A stretch of 64,000 bases of DNA from Cunninghamia lanceolata. Its lineage: Eukaryota; Streptophyta; Pinopsida; Cupressales; Cupressaceae. Made by a program: the position numbers and the translations under genes. How positions within the stretch are numbered: position 1 is the stretch's first letter; every line of letters begins with the position of its first letter. Shown piece after piece: positions 47,370 through 58,414 of the stretch. Location of the stretch: NCBI GenBank assembly GCA_027924645.1, contig BSBN01001198.1, positions 682,001 to 746,000 of the forward strand, given 5' to 3'. The notes beneath the pieces were generated by a model. The model saw only the letters and a program-made list of their open reading frames with translations. It did no database searches and had not been told where the DNA came from.

Positions 47370-48250
47370 TTAAAGTGCTTAGTGGATGTGAAGTTAGAAG
47401 TTTCTCAATGAATGCTCAAAGCTCAATAAGGATTCTCAAAGCTTAAAGATCGTGGAGGATTTATGCCTGAGAGGATGGGGTATTTATAGCTTTCACAAGA
47501 TATTGATCAACAATGGAGAAAAATAGAATGAATCAACAGATGAGATAACTTGAGAAGACATGAAGAATGTGCACATAACATATGTCCATGCAAAATCTTG
47601 TCTTAAAGAGTTAATTATTTTCATGGTTAATAAAACTGATTTGATTTTCATAAATAGAATTGAATTTTTTGTTTAATGAATTGATTGATAAATATAAAGA
47701 TTTGAAAGCTAAGTTAACTCACTGTTTGATTTGCTTTTTGACATGCAAATGGATTTTGGAAGAAAAAGAAATAAATAATGAATAGTTTAATTCATATGCA
47801 TGAGTGATTTATGGGAAGAAAAGATATAATTAGAAGATAAGAAGATTTTATTAGAATTAATTAAATAAATTTATTTAATTCATGTGTATGATATAAGAAA
47901 ATAAGAAATAAATAAAAGATTTGATTTTATTTATTTGTGAGATAAGAAAAGTCAACTAAACAAATTATTTTTATTTATTTAATTGTAGAGGAAATGTTAG
48001 CTAATTAAATAATTGGTGAATTAATAAATAATAGAAATTATTTAATTAATGTGAAATGAGGGTTAAATAGATAATTTAATTAAAATTATTTAATTAATGT
48101 GGAATAGAAGACATAATAGATTTAATTAAATAATTAAAATTATTTAATTAATGTTGGATAGAAGAATAAAATTGGATGAAATATTAGATTTAATTAAATA
48201 ATTTGAAATTATTTAATTAATGTTGGAATAGGAATTAATGAAGAAAATGA
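47370..48250 (-). mobile_element. LTR-like fragment with TATA box and AT-rich repeats
   Basis: The minus strand has a CTATAAATACCCC box near 47492. The surrounding 47380-47600 resembles 51280-51440 (TATTTATAGCTTTCA, CATGAAGNATGTNCAC). The part at 47860-48235 repeats ATTTAATTAAATAATT and TTATTTAATTAATGTTGG about four times. It is likely LTR sequence of a further element whose other copy is at 51.0-51.45 kb. Confidence 0.45.
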
Positions 48251-48544
48251 TGTGAGTGGCGAGATGATAATGTGTCATTCATTTTTAGGTGTCTACAATC
48301 TTGATTTGGAGGAATTTGGAGTTTCTTTCAATAAGTTATTGTAGTTTTAGGGTTTTCATTAATTTGCCATATAGGCTACAATTTATGGATTTTTTTAGAT
48401 TTTTCTACTTTTTTGGAAAACTTGCAAAAAATAATTAGGGTTTCTCTTTTTGAAATTTTAATTTTGGGATGAAAAAAATTCTGAAATCATCTGATCAAGG
48501 TTGGGTCATCAAAAAAATTAGATCTTGCTTGGTTAAGCTTCATC

Positions 48545-48847
48545 ATGGTAGAAGAGGGAGAAGGAGGAGGAGGAGAAGAAGATGATGATGAAGAAGAAAA
48601 AGGTGAAGCGGTCAAGCCAATAACATCTTTCCATGCATTATCAGTACTTGAAGCAATTCAAAAAGCATTATTTCCTAAAGGAGATCTTGATCAAGTTGTT
48701 CAATCAATGCTAGGGTACCATCTACCATCCTTCACCTCTTCCTTGAAGGCACATCGGAAGGTTAGAGAAATGGAAGAACACATTCATAACCATCAAGAGC
48801 AAGATGTAGAGGCAAGACACATCTTGGAGCTTAAGTTATTTTTCTAG
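48545..48847 (+). CDS. Unrecognised acidic ORF, possibly gag-like
   Basis: The 100-codon frame opens with a Glu/Gly/Asp-rich run (EEGEGGGGEEDDDEEE) and continues with SFHALSVLEAIQKALFPKGD and ARHILELKLFF before TAG. Past the stop the frame stays partly open. I do not recognise it. Its position just after LTR-like sequence suggests the start of a retroelement gag, but no conserved gag motif is visible. Confidence 0.35.
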   Translation: MVEEGEGGGGEEDDDEEEKGEAVKPITSFHALSVLEAIQKALFPKGDLDQVVQSMLGYHLPSFTSSLKAHRKVREMEEHIHNHQEQDVEARHILELKLFF

Positions 48848-49379
48848 ACATACACAAAGGAGATGAGGACTAGTACACTCACAAAATGGAAGAATTTTCC
48901 AATCAAATATTCCATAGGGGAAGATGAAGATTTTATGCAAAAGCATCCATAATTGATCAATGTTGAGGAAAATGCTTTTGTAAATGTGGGAGGAATGCTA
49001 CACCACTAATCCTATAGTGTGTATATGGTTATGAGTAGTCATCTTGTGGCTATCGTAACTCTTAATTAAGTTATATAATATTTATTATAATCATATATAG
49101 GTAGTCAGGTTAGCCTGGGTGATCTATCCATGGCATAAGTATGGTATATAGGAGGTAGATGTTAGTTATTATCACTATATTGAGTATTGTGTTCTTATTG
49201 ATGACTATTAGAGGTATCCCCCTCAAAGTGGATTAGGAGGTTGCCCCTCGAAGTGGCATGTTATTATCAAGTATTTGCAACATATGTCCTATTATATTCT
49301 TTTATTGTGCAAGTTATTTCATTACAAAGTATAATCTCATTAGCATGGGATTAGGCAAGAAACTATAGGTACAAACAAA

Positions 49380-49545
49380 GCAAATCAAGGATGGTCAAAT
49401 AGAGGGTAACAATATTCAAAATTTTGAAGACTTGAAGCTCTCTATGGATAAATATGTTTTGCTTTCAAAATTTTATGCTTTGGATATGGATGGGTTAGAT
49501 ATTGTTCTTGGTTATTCTTGGTTAGAATCTTTAATACAATCATGG
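49380..49545 (+). pseudogene. Gypsy protease fragment
   Basis: The plus frame reads DKYVLLSKFYALDMDGLDIV and then LGYSWLESL, the C-terminal LD(I/V)VLGxxWL landmark of gypsy proteases. Nothing else of this element is recognisable on the plus strand here. Confidence 0.55.
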
Positions 49546-49809
49546 ATAGAGGACCCAATGAAGGATTGTCCAACCATGCAGTAAAATGAAACAACGCATA
49601 GAGGAACTCAAATGAAATAAGAAAACAACAATATAATCTTTATTCAATCGAAATCATGAAAATATTACAATTTGTCGCAATGGATTCCAACATAATAGGC
49701 CTCATCCATTTGATTACAAATGTATAATTATAAATTTTGAATGATAGTACAATACAATCTACTGTTGAGCTCTAAAAACTAAACTATCTTCCCTCTATCA
49801 TGTTGAATC

Positions 49810-50115
49810 TCACTGAATTGCCTTCCAATGATCATGAACAATGTTTATATAGTAGCAAGGAAGTGGTAAACTCGATGCCTTATGCAACATGTAGTCAACC
49901 AAACATGTAATAGAATCTTTTGGAATGAATACGGTGATAATGGATTGATTAAACTTGATGTAGTTCATACCATAAACTATCATAGGTCCAATGTATCTTG
50001 TAATGTGTTCGTTTGTTACCACATTCTTTGGAAAGTTTTTATCCTTGAAGAATGAAACTATATGTTGCTTTGTCATGCCTAGTAGTATGATGTGAACTAA
50101 ATTATGATGTTGCAA
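49810..50115 (-). other. Open frame of unknown nature
   Basis: A 101-codon minus frame (HHNLVHIILLGMTKQHIVSF) contains no motif I know. It lies between gypsy fragments and may be chance or a decayed region of one of them. Confidence 0.2.
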
Positions 50116-50399
50116 TGATCCAAATCTTCTGGAAATTGAATGAAATATTGTAGACTTAATTTAGAACATATATTCCTAACCACCAAGTGAGATCAACAAG
50201 TGGGATGAAATACAGTAAGATCTTTGGTGATTGGTAATGATTGGAATGTTATTTGAAAACCTACAAAAAAAAAAATGAAGTAAAAAAAATATTTTTGGGT
50301 GATGCAAGATTTCTCTTACACACATCAGACACCTAGAGTAACTTGAAAAGTGAGTCCCTCACTTTTCAGTGGTTAGAGGGAAGCCAAGATGATCTACCT

Positions 50400-50960
50400 T
50401 AACCTTAGGAATCCAAAGCGAGTCTTCTTTAGGCCTTCCTATCCATTTCACCATATTGTTTGTTTTTGGTGCTTCTCCCTATCCTACTATCCAAAATCTC
50501 CTCAATCTCCTCTTTTTATTGTTGTGATAGTTGATTCTCCCATTATACCTCCAAGTTACTATCTCCAAACTCTCCTTAATGATGATGATATAGATCTACA
50601 AAAATATTGAATACTAGTGATATGTCCAACCCTTTTGCAACTCTACTTCATATGCATTTCCTAAATAAAATCTTTTGACAATCTTTTAAGGACCAAACTT
50701 CTTCATCTTCAACTTATGGTATGTCCCAACTAAGATTTTTTCTTTCTTGAGATACACCATTACTTCATCTCAAACTATATAAACTTCTTATGCCTTCTTT
50801 TCTGATCAACTTTCTCCTTATATATGCCATTCATTCTCTATAATTGACTCCTTACTTATGCATGCACTCCTTTAACGTGTTCTACAAACTCTTCTAGTTT
50901 TGCACTCCTTTAACGTGTTCTACAAACTCTTCTAGTTTTGCACTCCTCTTTTCTTCATTG
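50400..50960 (-). pseudogene. Gypsy integrase C-terminal fragment
   Basis: The minus strand reads EEFVEHVKGVHKQVRSQL, then YKEKVDQKRRHKKF, then weaker LKxxKFGP and SLVFNIFVDLYHH parts. These match the E..H....V...L....YK...D..RR...F order found after the integrase core of plant Ty3/gypsy elements. Several stops are present. The 73-codon plus frame here is its shadow. Confidence 0.6.
50863..50938. repeat. Perfect 38-bp tandem duplication
   Basis: Copies starting TGCACTCCTTTAACGTGTTC lie at 50863-50900 and 50901-50938 and appear identical. The duplication lies inside the integrase relic and inserts about 12 codons, which shows it arose after the element died. Confidence 0.85.
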
Positions 50961-51607
50961 TTGATTTCTATTAATTCTAAAACATTTCTTGGACTACCAT
51001 CGTAAGAAACCATAAATGGTGATTTCCTTGTACTCCTATTTGTGGAAGGAAAAAGTACACACATGGATAAACCATAAATATAAGCAAATTAAAGCACAAT
51101 AATACCTTTAATCCAAATGCAAATTACCTTCACCAATAGAGCAAGAAAGAAGTGTACCCAAACTTAGTTAGATATGCTCTTTTGATTTGATTTTTAATAA
51201 TCTATGTTTATTACTCAATATCAATAGCATTGCAATGAATGAATTATAGATGAATGCTCAATACGAATGTGTAGTGCTCAACGAATACTCAAAGATCATG
51301 GAGGGTTTGTGGCTTTGAAGGATGATGTATTTATAGCTTTCATAGGGTATTGATCAATGGTGCAGAATAATTAGATGAATCAATAGATGCAGTTAATTGA
51401 GAGGACATGAAGCATGTACACGTGTCCATGCAAAAATGATTAATTAATGAGTGTTGTTAAATAGATTTGTCGATGTGATTATATCTTCAATAATGTTTTG
51501 CCTAAACAACAACGACAAGCATGCCAACAGTTGGAGAGATTTCTATGGAGTAGCGGTCTTCCTATAAGTTTGAGAGGGACAACTCCCTTGTATGATCAAA
51601 TTAGGGG

Positions 51608-51905
51608 GTTTTATGGTATTTTAACTAGAAATACCAAAAGGTAAGGAAAAAGAGAAATTGATGGAAAAAGACTTATAGAAACCCTAGTTGTAAACTTACG
51701 AATACTAACTTGAGTTTCACAGATTTATTTAAAACCAACAAAACATATCACAATAATTTTTATGGTGTTTTAACTAGAAATACCAAAAGGCAAGGAAAAG
51801 GAGAAATTGATGGAAAAAGACTTATATAAACCCTAATTGTAAACTTACAAATACTAACTTGAGTTTCACAGATTTATTTAAAACCAACAAAACATATCAC
51901 AAAAT
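51608..51905. repeat. About 149-bp tandem duplication inside the left LTR
   Basis: TATGGTRTTTTAACTAGAAA begins units at 51612 and 51761. Both units run through AGATTTATTTAAAACCAACA. The right LTR at 58.4-60.2 kb has a single copy, so this arose in the left LTR after insertion. Confidence 0.8.
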
Positions 51906-52356
51906 TGGAAACTACGTTCCCAGATTTATATGATAAGTTTTCACAATAAAATATATGATGTACTGTGACAATAATAGAAGAACAACACACGAATCTCATC
52001 ATACAAAGATATGGGTTTGCATGACCAACATTTAAATTGAGATACCAGGATTATAACTATATTTTCGTACACATATTGCACAATATGCAAATGCTCCAAC
52101 AAATGATCAATAGTTCACACATGACATTCAAAGAGATTACTAATTTAACATATGAAAACTTAGTAATCATAATATAGAAAAAACTTAAAACATAAGAATT
52201 AAATGCTTTCTCTATTATTTCATTGAAGTTACACAACTTCATAAACCTTTCTATACAAAGTGTGAAACTAGAAAACCCTCTTTTTTTCCCTAGTTCTTCT
52301 AAAATAGAAGAAATGACTGGAAGAATGGAACCCCCATTTACATTTGAAAGCATTGC

Positions 52357-52363
52357 ATTTATA
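52357..52363 (-). promoter_or_regulatory. TATA box of the left LTR
   Basis: The minus strand reads GCTATAAATGC. The equivalent site at 59175-59181 is kept in the right LTR. It separates the part carrying terpene synthase sequence (upstream, U3) from the rest of the LTR. Confidence 0.5.
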
Positions 52364-52719
52364 GCATCTCATCCCATAACCGATTTGTAACTACTTCCTA
52401 ACTATTTCATAACTACCTTTTTGAAATACAATAAAATAATAAATCTTCTTTTTGGTTATGTTTTACATAACTTTTCTAGAAATAAGGTTCATTTTCTAAC
52501 TTTTAGTTACAATAAGTGACTTAAGTCACTTTTACAAAAAGGTAACTAGAAAATTATAACTTTCGAGTTATGGGTTTCACTAAGATACTTTCCATCTTCG
52601 TCTACTCCATTTTGGAAGTCAAACCTCGCTAGATCTTGACAACTCTTCTGAATACTTGTGAATCATTATAAAAAAATTCTATCATTCCTAAATCCATGAT
52701 CTGTGGGATTCTGCAAAAT

Positions 52720-53866
52720 CAGAATATAGCTAAATCATGTAATGCTCTAGTCCATGTACTTAAGGCAATTAGTAGCATGAAAGTGACGAGACAATCTTGT
52801 TGAATTGAGGAATAAAATTTTAAAGCATCCTGACACTTGAGTAAACTTGCTTGGTTCAATTCAATAAGGTCATCTTTAATGATACTATAAACATGGTCTA
52901 AAGTTGCTTCTTCTGAGATCCTAGGATTGTCCTTCATACAACATTCTATTGTAGAAGTGATCTCACCACATAATATTTAAACCATGAATGTTTTGGTATC
53001 ATTGACTAGACTTATGGTTAGGAACATGAGATGGAGAGGTTTTGATCTCTCATCAGTTTGACACAAAATATTATCATACTTAATAACTTCTCCCATCAAA
53101 AGGATGGAAGTGAGAATAGTTATACCAAAACCTCCTGAAACTTTAGACACATCTGTGCACTCATTCCATCGAGGCACATACTTATGTTTGGACTATTCTA
53201 CTTCTTTGGTGAACTTGCTTCAAGTTGAACCTTCCACAAATTTTTAAAGGTATTTAAGCATGTCATGCCCTTGCACTTTACAAGCTTTCTTCACTAACTC
53301 ATTGACTATATTGTATAGTCCAAGGAAACATATTTGTATGTGCTCGGGCATGTGATCTAGTATATTTAAATCCCACCTTTTAGATGCTTCATTGAATAAT
53401 ATAATCTCTTCAGAAGAGCTATACTTATCATATAGGTCATCCAAAACTACAAGAAGACAACCAACTTTTGTAAAGACAATTCTATATAGTCACCATATCC
53501 AGGTTCAAGCATGCTAGTTGCCACCATGAAATATATCTCTCAAGTTAATTTCAACTTTCTAAAGCCAAAATCTATCCACTAAACTTGTTGAAGCTCTTTT
53601 GATGTACGGAGTACATTGTATTGAAGTCCAATTTAGCCAACTCACTTAGATACTTGTCATTATTTATAAATGGTAACCTACAAAGTGTATTCACTAACTA
53701 AGTTTATTTGCAAACTAGAAACCTTTGATATAAGATCTTTCCTCTAGTCTGGGTAAACTCTGATGGAATCCATATTTCAATATATAGTCCACTTGAAAAC
53801 TTTCACCAAAAGCTCTAGCAACATCTTTTTCGGGAGCCCAAGAATGCTTTGTTTCACAAAGATTTC
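52720..53866 (-). pseudogene. Terpene synthase fragment, C-terminal domain
   Basis: Minus-strand blocks in order are EKDVARAFGESFQVDYILKY, GFHQSLPRLEERSYI, ELAKLDFN, LDDLYDKYSSSEE, LFNEASKRWDLNILDHMPEH, ICFLGLYNIVNELVKKA, LVNDTKTF and CCMKDNPRISEEATLDHVYS. DDLYD is the metal-binding DDxxD of class I terpene synthases. NDTKTF starts the second (NSE/DTE-like) metal site. The sequence resembles gymnosperm TPS-d enzymes, which cyclise prenyl diphosphates. It reads through without introns, unlike the multi-intron TPS-d genes, so it came from a processed RNA. Stops and a frameshift near the C-terminus disable it. The N-terminal domain is absent. Confidence 0.85.
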
Positions 53867-54200
53867 GCATGTGACATTTTGTGAATGTTTTTGCTTCTTT
53901 TATTATCGCTTTATGGATGTCCATACCATTTTCAAAAGTTACAATATTGGTATAGGCCATGAGAATGCTAGTAAGGGTTGCATTTGTTTGAATTTTTTTA
54001 AAATAATCTTCAACAAATGCATTTTGTAAATAACCTTCAATCATTACATTCTATTTGATGGCATCTCTTTGAGGCAGACTTCCAAATAGTATGCACTTTG
54101 TCTATGCTTCCATGGTTTGCAAGCATGTTTAACAGAGCATTACCAACTATAAATCTGGGAACAACCTCATTCATTTAGGTTTTTATGGATATCCTTATGT
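53867..54200 (-). pseudogene. PPR fragment fused to the terpene synthase fragment
   Basis: The minus strand reads VGNALLNMLANHGSIDKVHT, then after a one-base shift MIEGYLQNAFVED, TNATLTSILMAYTNIVTFEN and GMDIHKAII. These are two successive PPR units (VGNALxxMYAKCGSIDKA..., ATFASILPAC...GMDIHxxII type). The last runs in frame into terpene synthase sequence (KEAKTFTKCHM). The join lies inside the 109-codon open frame 54044-53715. Confidence 0.75.
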
Positions 54201-54633
54201 TGTCCTAAAGTTCTCATTCATCCACAGGCAGAGAGGATGTGAGAAAAGATTATGGAATCATGGCTTTACACCTGCTAATTGTATTTGGGTGAAGGATTTG
54301 TAATGCCTTTTCAAAAAATATGATAAAGAATTCATTTGAGAGGATATTGCCTTCCACCACTATATGGACCTTTAGAATAGATGGAATTAAAACTTAGCCA
54401 AAATAACAACCCATTCATGTAATCTTTTCTTTAGTATCTTGGTGAAGTAATAGTTATTTCAAACGAATGGGGGTGGCTTTGTGGGACATGGAGGTAGTTG
54501 AGATGCATCTCACAGGTTAGTTGAATCCACAACTCATCAACTTCCCTTTAAATATTAAAAATATTAGTTAACACTTCTCTTTTAATTGATTGAAACAAGT
54601 TAGTGAAATCTATAAGTCAAACTAACTAACTAT

Positions 54634-54701
54634 TTTCACAAGTTAAAATAACCTACTTTTTGTACTCCTATTTTGCATGTGATTTTTAACTTGTGAAAAT
54701 T
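54634..54701. repeat. Short inverted repeat
   Basis: ATTTTCACAAGTTAAAA (54634-54650) pairs with TTTTAACTTGTGAAAAT (54685-54701) across a loop of about 34 nt. Confidence 0.75.
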
Positions 54702-54819
54702 TCTAAGTTGGTCATCGACCTTTTGAAGACTCCTCACAACTTAGGAATTTTTGAAAGTTAGAAATTGCAATAGACTAGTAAATTTTAAAACACTTTGCTT
54801 TATTCAGAACCTTCATGCT

Positions 54820-55539
54820 CAGAATGTTAGAAATGAAGGTGCAAACCACACAACAGAAATATGATTCAAACCTTATTAATTTCCTTTAAATAATATAGAA
54901 TCAATGGAGATTGCAATAGAAATAAAACCCACTACACAAAAATAACATGCATTAAGAACTGTACACATAACACAGTTTGTAACGTGGAGAAAACCCTTTC
55001 AGGTAAAAAACTCCACCAAGAAAAGAGGCTCCAAGTTGTATTATCTTCAAATATGAGATTACAATACATGCACTTTCTCTTCTTCTTTAGCCTTCAATCC
55101 ATTGGTGCATATTACTCTCAACTCTGCTAAAAATGTAGTACAAATATCCTTATAAAAGGGGTTGCCTTCTAGGGCAAGAAAACTGACATAATATTGACCA
55201 TCAGATCTATGACCTAATGATGAATGGTCTAGGTTTACAATGATAAATTATAAATAAAATGTGGTTTTGGGGTGCTTCCCCCAAACCCCCGACAGGGTGC
55301 GTAGCTCCTAGACACCTTGCCAGGGGGATGATCCCCCAGGACCCCTCATAGGGGGGAAGCCCCTTACGACCCCCCTTCATGTATGAATTAGTGTCGAGTA
55401 CTAGATATAAACATGCGGTCGAAACAAGATTGCTACTGGTGAAACCTCTCATCCCTTATGGGTGATTTACAAACAATAATAGGAATAATAAATTACATAG
55501 GATTTACAAGGTTGATGGCACCTTAATCCTAACACAGAA
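54820..55539 (-). mobile_element. Solo LTR, TSD CAGAA
   Basis: CAGAA at 54820-54824 and 55535-55539 flanks 54825-55534 (710 bp), which runs TGTTAGAAATG...CCTAACA. On the minus strand it begins TGTTAGGATTAAGGTGCC and contains CTTGGTGGAGTTTTTTACC and GGTTTTCTCCACGTTAC, the same LTR family as the insertion starting at 38875. A G/C-rich hairpin part (CCCCTCATAGGGGGGAAGCC) lies near 55340. Confidence 0.9.
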
Positions 55540-56327
55540 CTTGTGCTTTTTCAAAACCTCCATCGACAGTTAAATCATTATATTGACCTTTGGAATGCAA
55601 CTTTGAATTAATAACCTCTCAGAATAAACATTTCGTGCTTTTTTCAATCACTTATCAATTTCAAGGTGATTTTTTCGATGATGCAATGACCTTATTTGAT
55701 TATGATTACCAACTTATGGATTTTTATAACTTGAAAATGTCTGACATTACTTCAAGAAATTTTATGACAATCTACCTAATAACTCTGCAAGCATGAAAAA
55801 GACAAAAGATGCATAAATTTTGACTGAGATAGTATTTTCTCTTGACCTCTTGCCACATTATCAATAATGATATAATAAACCTCCCTACCAAACGGTTTTT
55901 CTCCAGCTCCCATAAAATTCCTATTTTAATTTTTTTCATAAACCAACGACAGAAAGTTAGAAGATTAATTTCTCCCAAACCATAAGGCGTATGGATTTGA
56001 AAACTTGCCATATTAGGTGAAATACAGTCAATGATACCCCATAAAAGGGAGTTGTTCCCATTACTCATGGATTTGGAGATTTAATTTTGCCGCAAATCTT
56101 GATGAATTGGACAATTGCCTTTTGGATTTTAACTACAACGATGGATGATTCTCCTCTGAAATGTTGTACCTATACTAGTTTCAATGCAAGGAAATGCCAT
56201 AAATGAGATTGAATGCAACATTTCAACTATGGGCGAGTATGACAATTGATGTGGGAAACATGCAATGTTATCTATTTATGACCAAAAGGTGACTTAACAT
56301 AGGCATTTGGATGCGTGAAGGCACTTA
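55540..56327. other. No supported gene
   Basis: Short frames on both strands (55590-55796 plus; 56068-55772 minus, SFQIHTPYGLGEINLLTFCR) have protein-like parts but match nothing I recognise. The region is interior to the LTR element. Confidence 0.3.
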
Positions 56328-57902
56328 TTATTTTGACACAAAGTTTAAATTTGGTGTTGTTGAAACAAGGTCAACAACTAGCTCTAATTGATACAGGGAT
56401 TGCAAAGGATGTAATGAGGGTGTAGAAGATGAAACAAGAGAAAAGGATAACAAGTTTGTATTTTGAGACTGACCTACATAAATGTTTTCATCCATAGCTG
56501 ATAGAGAATTAGGAAAAATATCTTTGCTACAAATGAAATCGTCACCTGATTTAGCTTGTAAATCTACCTTATAAACATCAACTTCTGGAAGTGAAAAATC
56601 ATCATTTCTAAATGAAACCCAGTCTTCATTAAGTGCATTTAATTCAGAAGCCTCTTTATTAGATGATGATAGAACATGAGCTGTAGGTGGCAAATGTGCA
56701 TCATTAGTTTCATCAATCAAAGAATCTTCTTTTATCAGTGGTGAAGAAATAAATGACTCCTTTACAAGAAAAGTCATCATCTGTAGTGTCTGGGCAACAA
56801 CTTTGAATGAGAAAACCCTGAGACTACTCAACATTGTTTGAAGATGACTAGAAAGAAGAAGGAATACATTGGTTGTTATAAGTTTCTTAAACACTTGAAA
56901 TTCCCAAGTGTGTCCTTTATAAATTAGAAATTTTATCTCTTCTATTAATGTGATCATCCAAACTACATTTTTCAACATCATCATGCACTTTTTTGTACTT
57001 TATTCAATAAATTGACGTTCAAAGGAATAGAACATTGTGATGAAAGCATGGGTTTTTCAAAACAAGGAGTTTTAAGGATAAGTCTCTTCTTAAACTCTTT
57101 TTATGTAGGTTCGACTTTAGGCAAGGAAATCTCTTCTCTAATTGATAATAGATGATTTGAAACTTCTATTAGTTCAAGTTGCAGAGTCACTTTATGGACA
57201 ACTTCTTTAAAGAGTATATGGTCATTTCTCATCCAAGAGGTTTTATCTTTCTTTAGGAGAACAATATCAAAAAATTCATTGTTCAATGTTTGTGAAGGTG
57301 GAAAAGACTGAATTCATACCTCTGATTTCATTAATGGGGTTTTATTTTTCTTCCATGTTAGTGAAGGATGAATACAAGCATCTTCTCCATGGAAGGAATC
57401 ATCATCAAGAGCATTGAGACACCAACTTCAGATGAAACCATCACGAGATTTTTCTTGAGACATTATGTTTTTCATCATTATTTTCAAGTTGTGGCTACAT
57501 GCATGTTGGGAGAACATTCGGTGGCTCTTCTTCATATTCTCTACTTTCATTTTGGTCAAAAATTTCTTTTACACCCACATCATGAAAATTTTCCTTGGAG
57601 GTTATAGTCATGGAGCCAGAGTAAGTTGTCATATTTTCTGAATGAACACAATGAGGAGTGATATTCTTCAAAGAAATGGTAACAATATCATTATTCAAAA
57701 AGACTCCTTCATTATTGCAATCTTCACAATATTGATGGCATGTTTCAATACAATCTTTTCTTTCAATTTCCACCACTCCTTTTTGATCTTGCTTAATTGG
57801 GCATGTGTTCTCGTGAGGAGATGCAATAACTTCTTCTTTGATGCATGCATGTCCTGATGAGTCTCTTTCAACTCTTTGATTACAGGACATTTCTTTAGAC
57901 AC
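56328..57902 (-). pseudogene. Unrecognised acidic coding relic inside the LTR element
   Basis: The minus-strand frames are 57902-57495 (Cys/His- and Glu-rich: CIETCHQYCEDCNNEG), 57286-57101 (LELIEVSNHLLSIREEISLP) and 56984-56328 (Ser/Asp-rich: FRNDDFSLPEVDVYKVDLQA). They lie between the two LTRs, on the element's strand, and are broken by frame changes. Confidence 0.35.
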
Positions 57903-58386
57903 AAGTTCATTCGTAGAAAAAAAATTGCCTAAACAATGCCCTTCTCATCATACAAATGATATACCTTAGCACAATCTTCTTTATCTTGGGATGTATAACT
58001 TCTTTTTAGTAAGAATTAATGATCTTGAGCAAGAAAACAGGTGTCTTTTCCATCTTTTTCTTCAATCTTTTGTAGTGTTTGAAACAAAGAAGGGTGTACC
58101 TTATTAGAAGCAAATTGCATGCCACTATATAGAATCTTTTTAGGAATTAAAGTTGCTTGATTTCAATAAGAATTTGATTTTTCTAAGGTAGGTACACAAA
58201 AAAAGAATAATTTTCTTCATCATAATTGTCACCGTCAAATATCGATTCAGGAAACAGAAAGTTACACCTCCAAATTTCTTGATACCAATTCATTATTCCA
58301 GTTTCAACTTTTAGATAGAGTCACCGATCTATTTTTTTGGGGAGGTAACTTTATATTTCTTAGGAATAGAACACACTAACACTTCA
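57903..58386. other. Leader region of the LTR element, no gene
   Basis: The sequence lies between the primer-site-like string and the first coding relic. No frame is supported. GAATTGGTATCAAGAAATTTGG occurs on the minus strand near 58280 and could be a second primer-like string. Confidence 0.3.
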
Positions 58387-58409
58387 CTCCCTAGTAGAGT
58401 CACCAAAAA
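58387..58409 (-). promoter_or_regulatory. Primer-binding-site-like sequence
   Basis: The minus strand reads TTTTTGGTGACTCTACTAGG directly after the LTR end (TTTACCA at 58415). Tat/Ogre-type plant gypsy elements carry TTTGGCGACTCTGCTGGGG at this place; the differences are C-to-T or G-to-A, as in decay of methylated DNA. Confidence 0.5.
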
Positions 58410-58414
58410 TTTAT

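Larger units (their letters stand above)
51455..54550 (-). mobile_element. 3' LTR of a large element; its U3 carries TPS and PPR pieces
   Basis: The left edge is TGTTAAATAGATTTG at 51455. The sequence from here to at least 53404 is repeated in the same orientation from 58415 to 60216. The copy at 58415 is followed on the minus strand by TTTTTGGTGACTCTACTAGG, close to the primer-site region of plant Tat/Ogre-type gypsy elements. Hence the two copies are best read as LTRs. A TATA box (CTATAAATGC, minus) is at 52357-52365. The right edge is uncertain; a purine tract TTTAAAGGGAAG near 54540 is one candidate. Confidence 0.55.
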
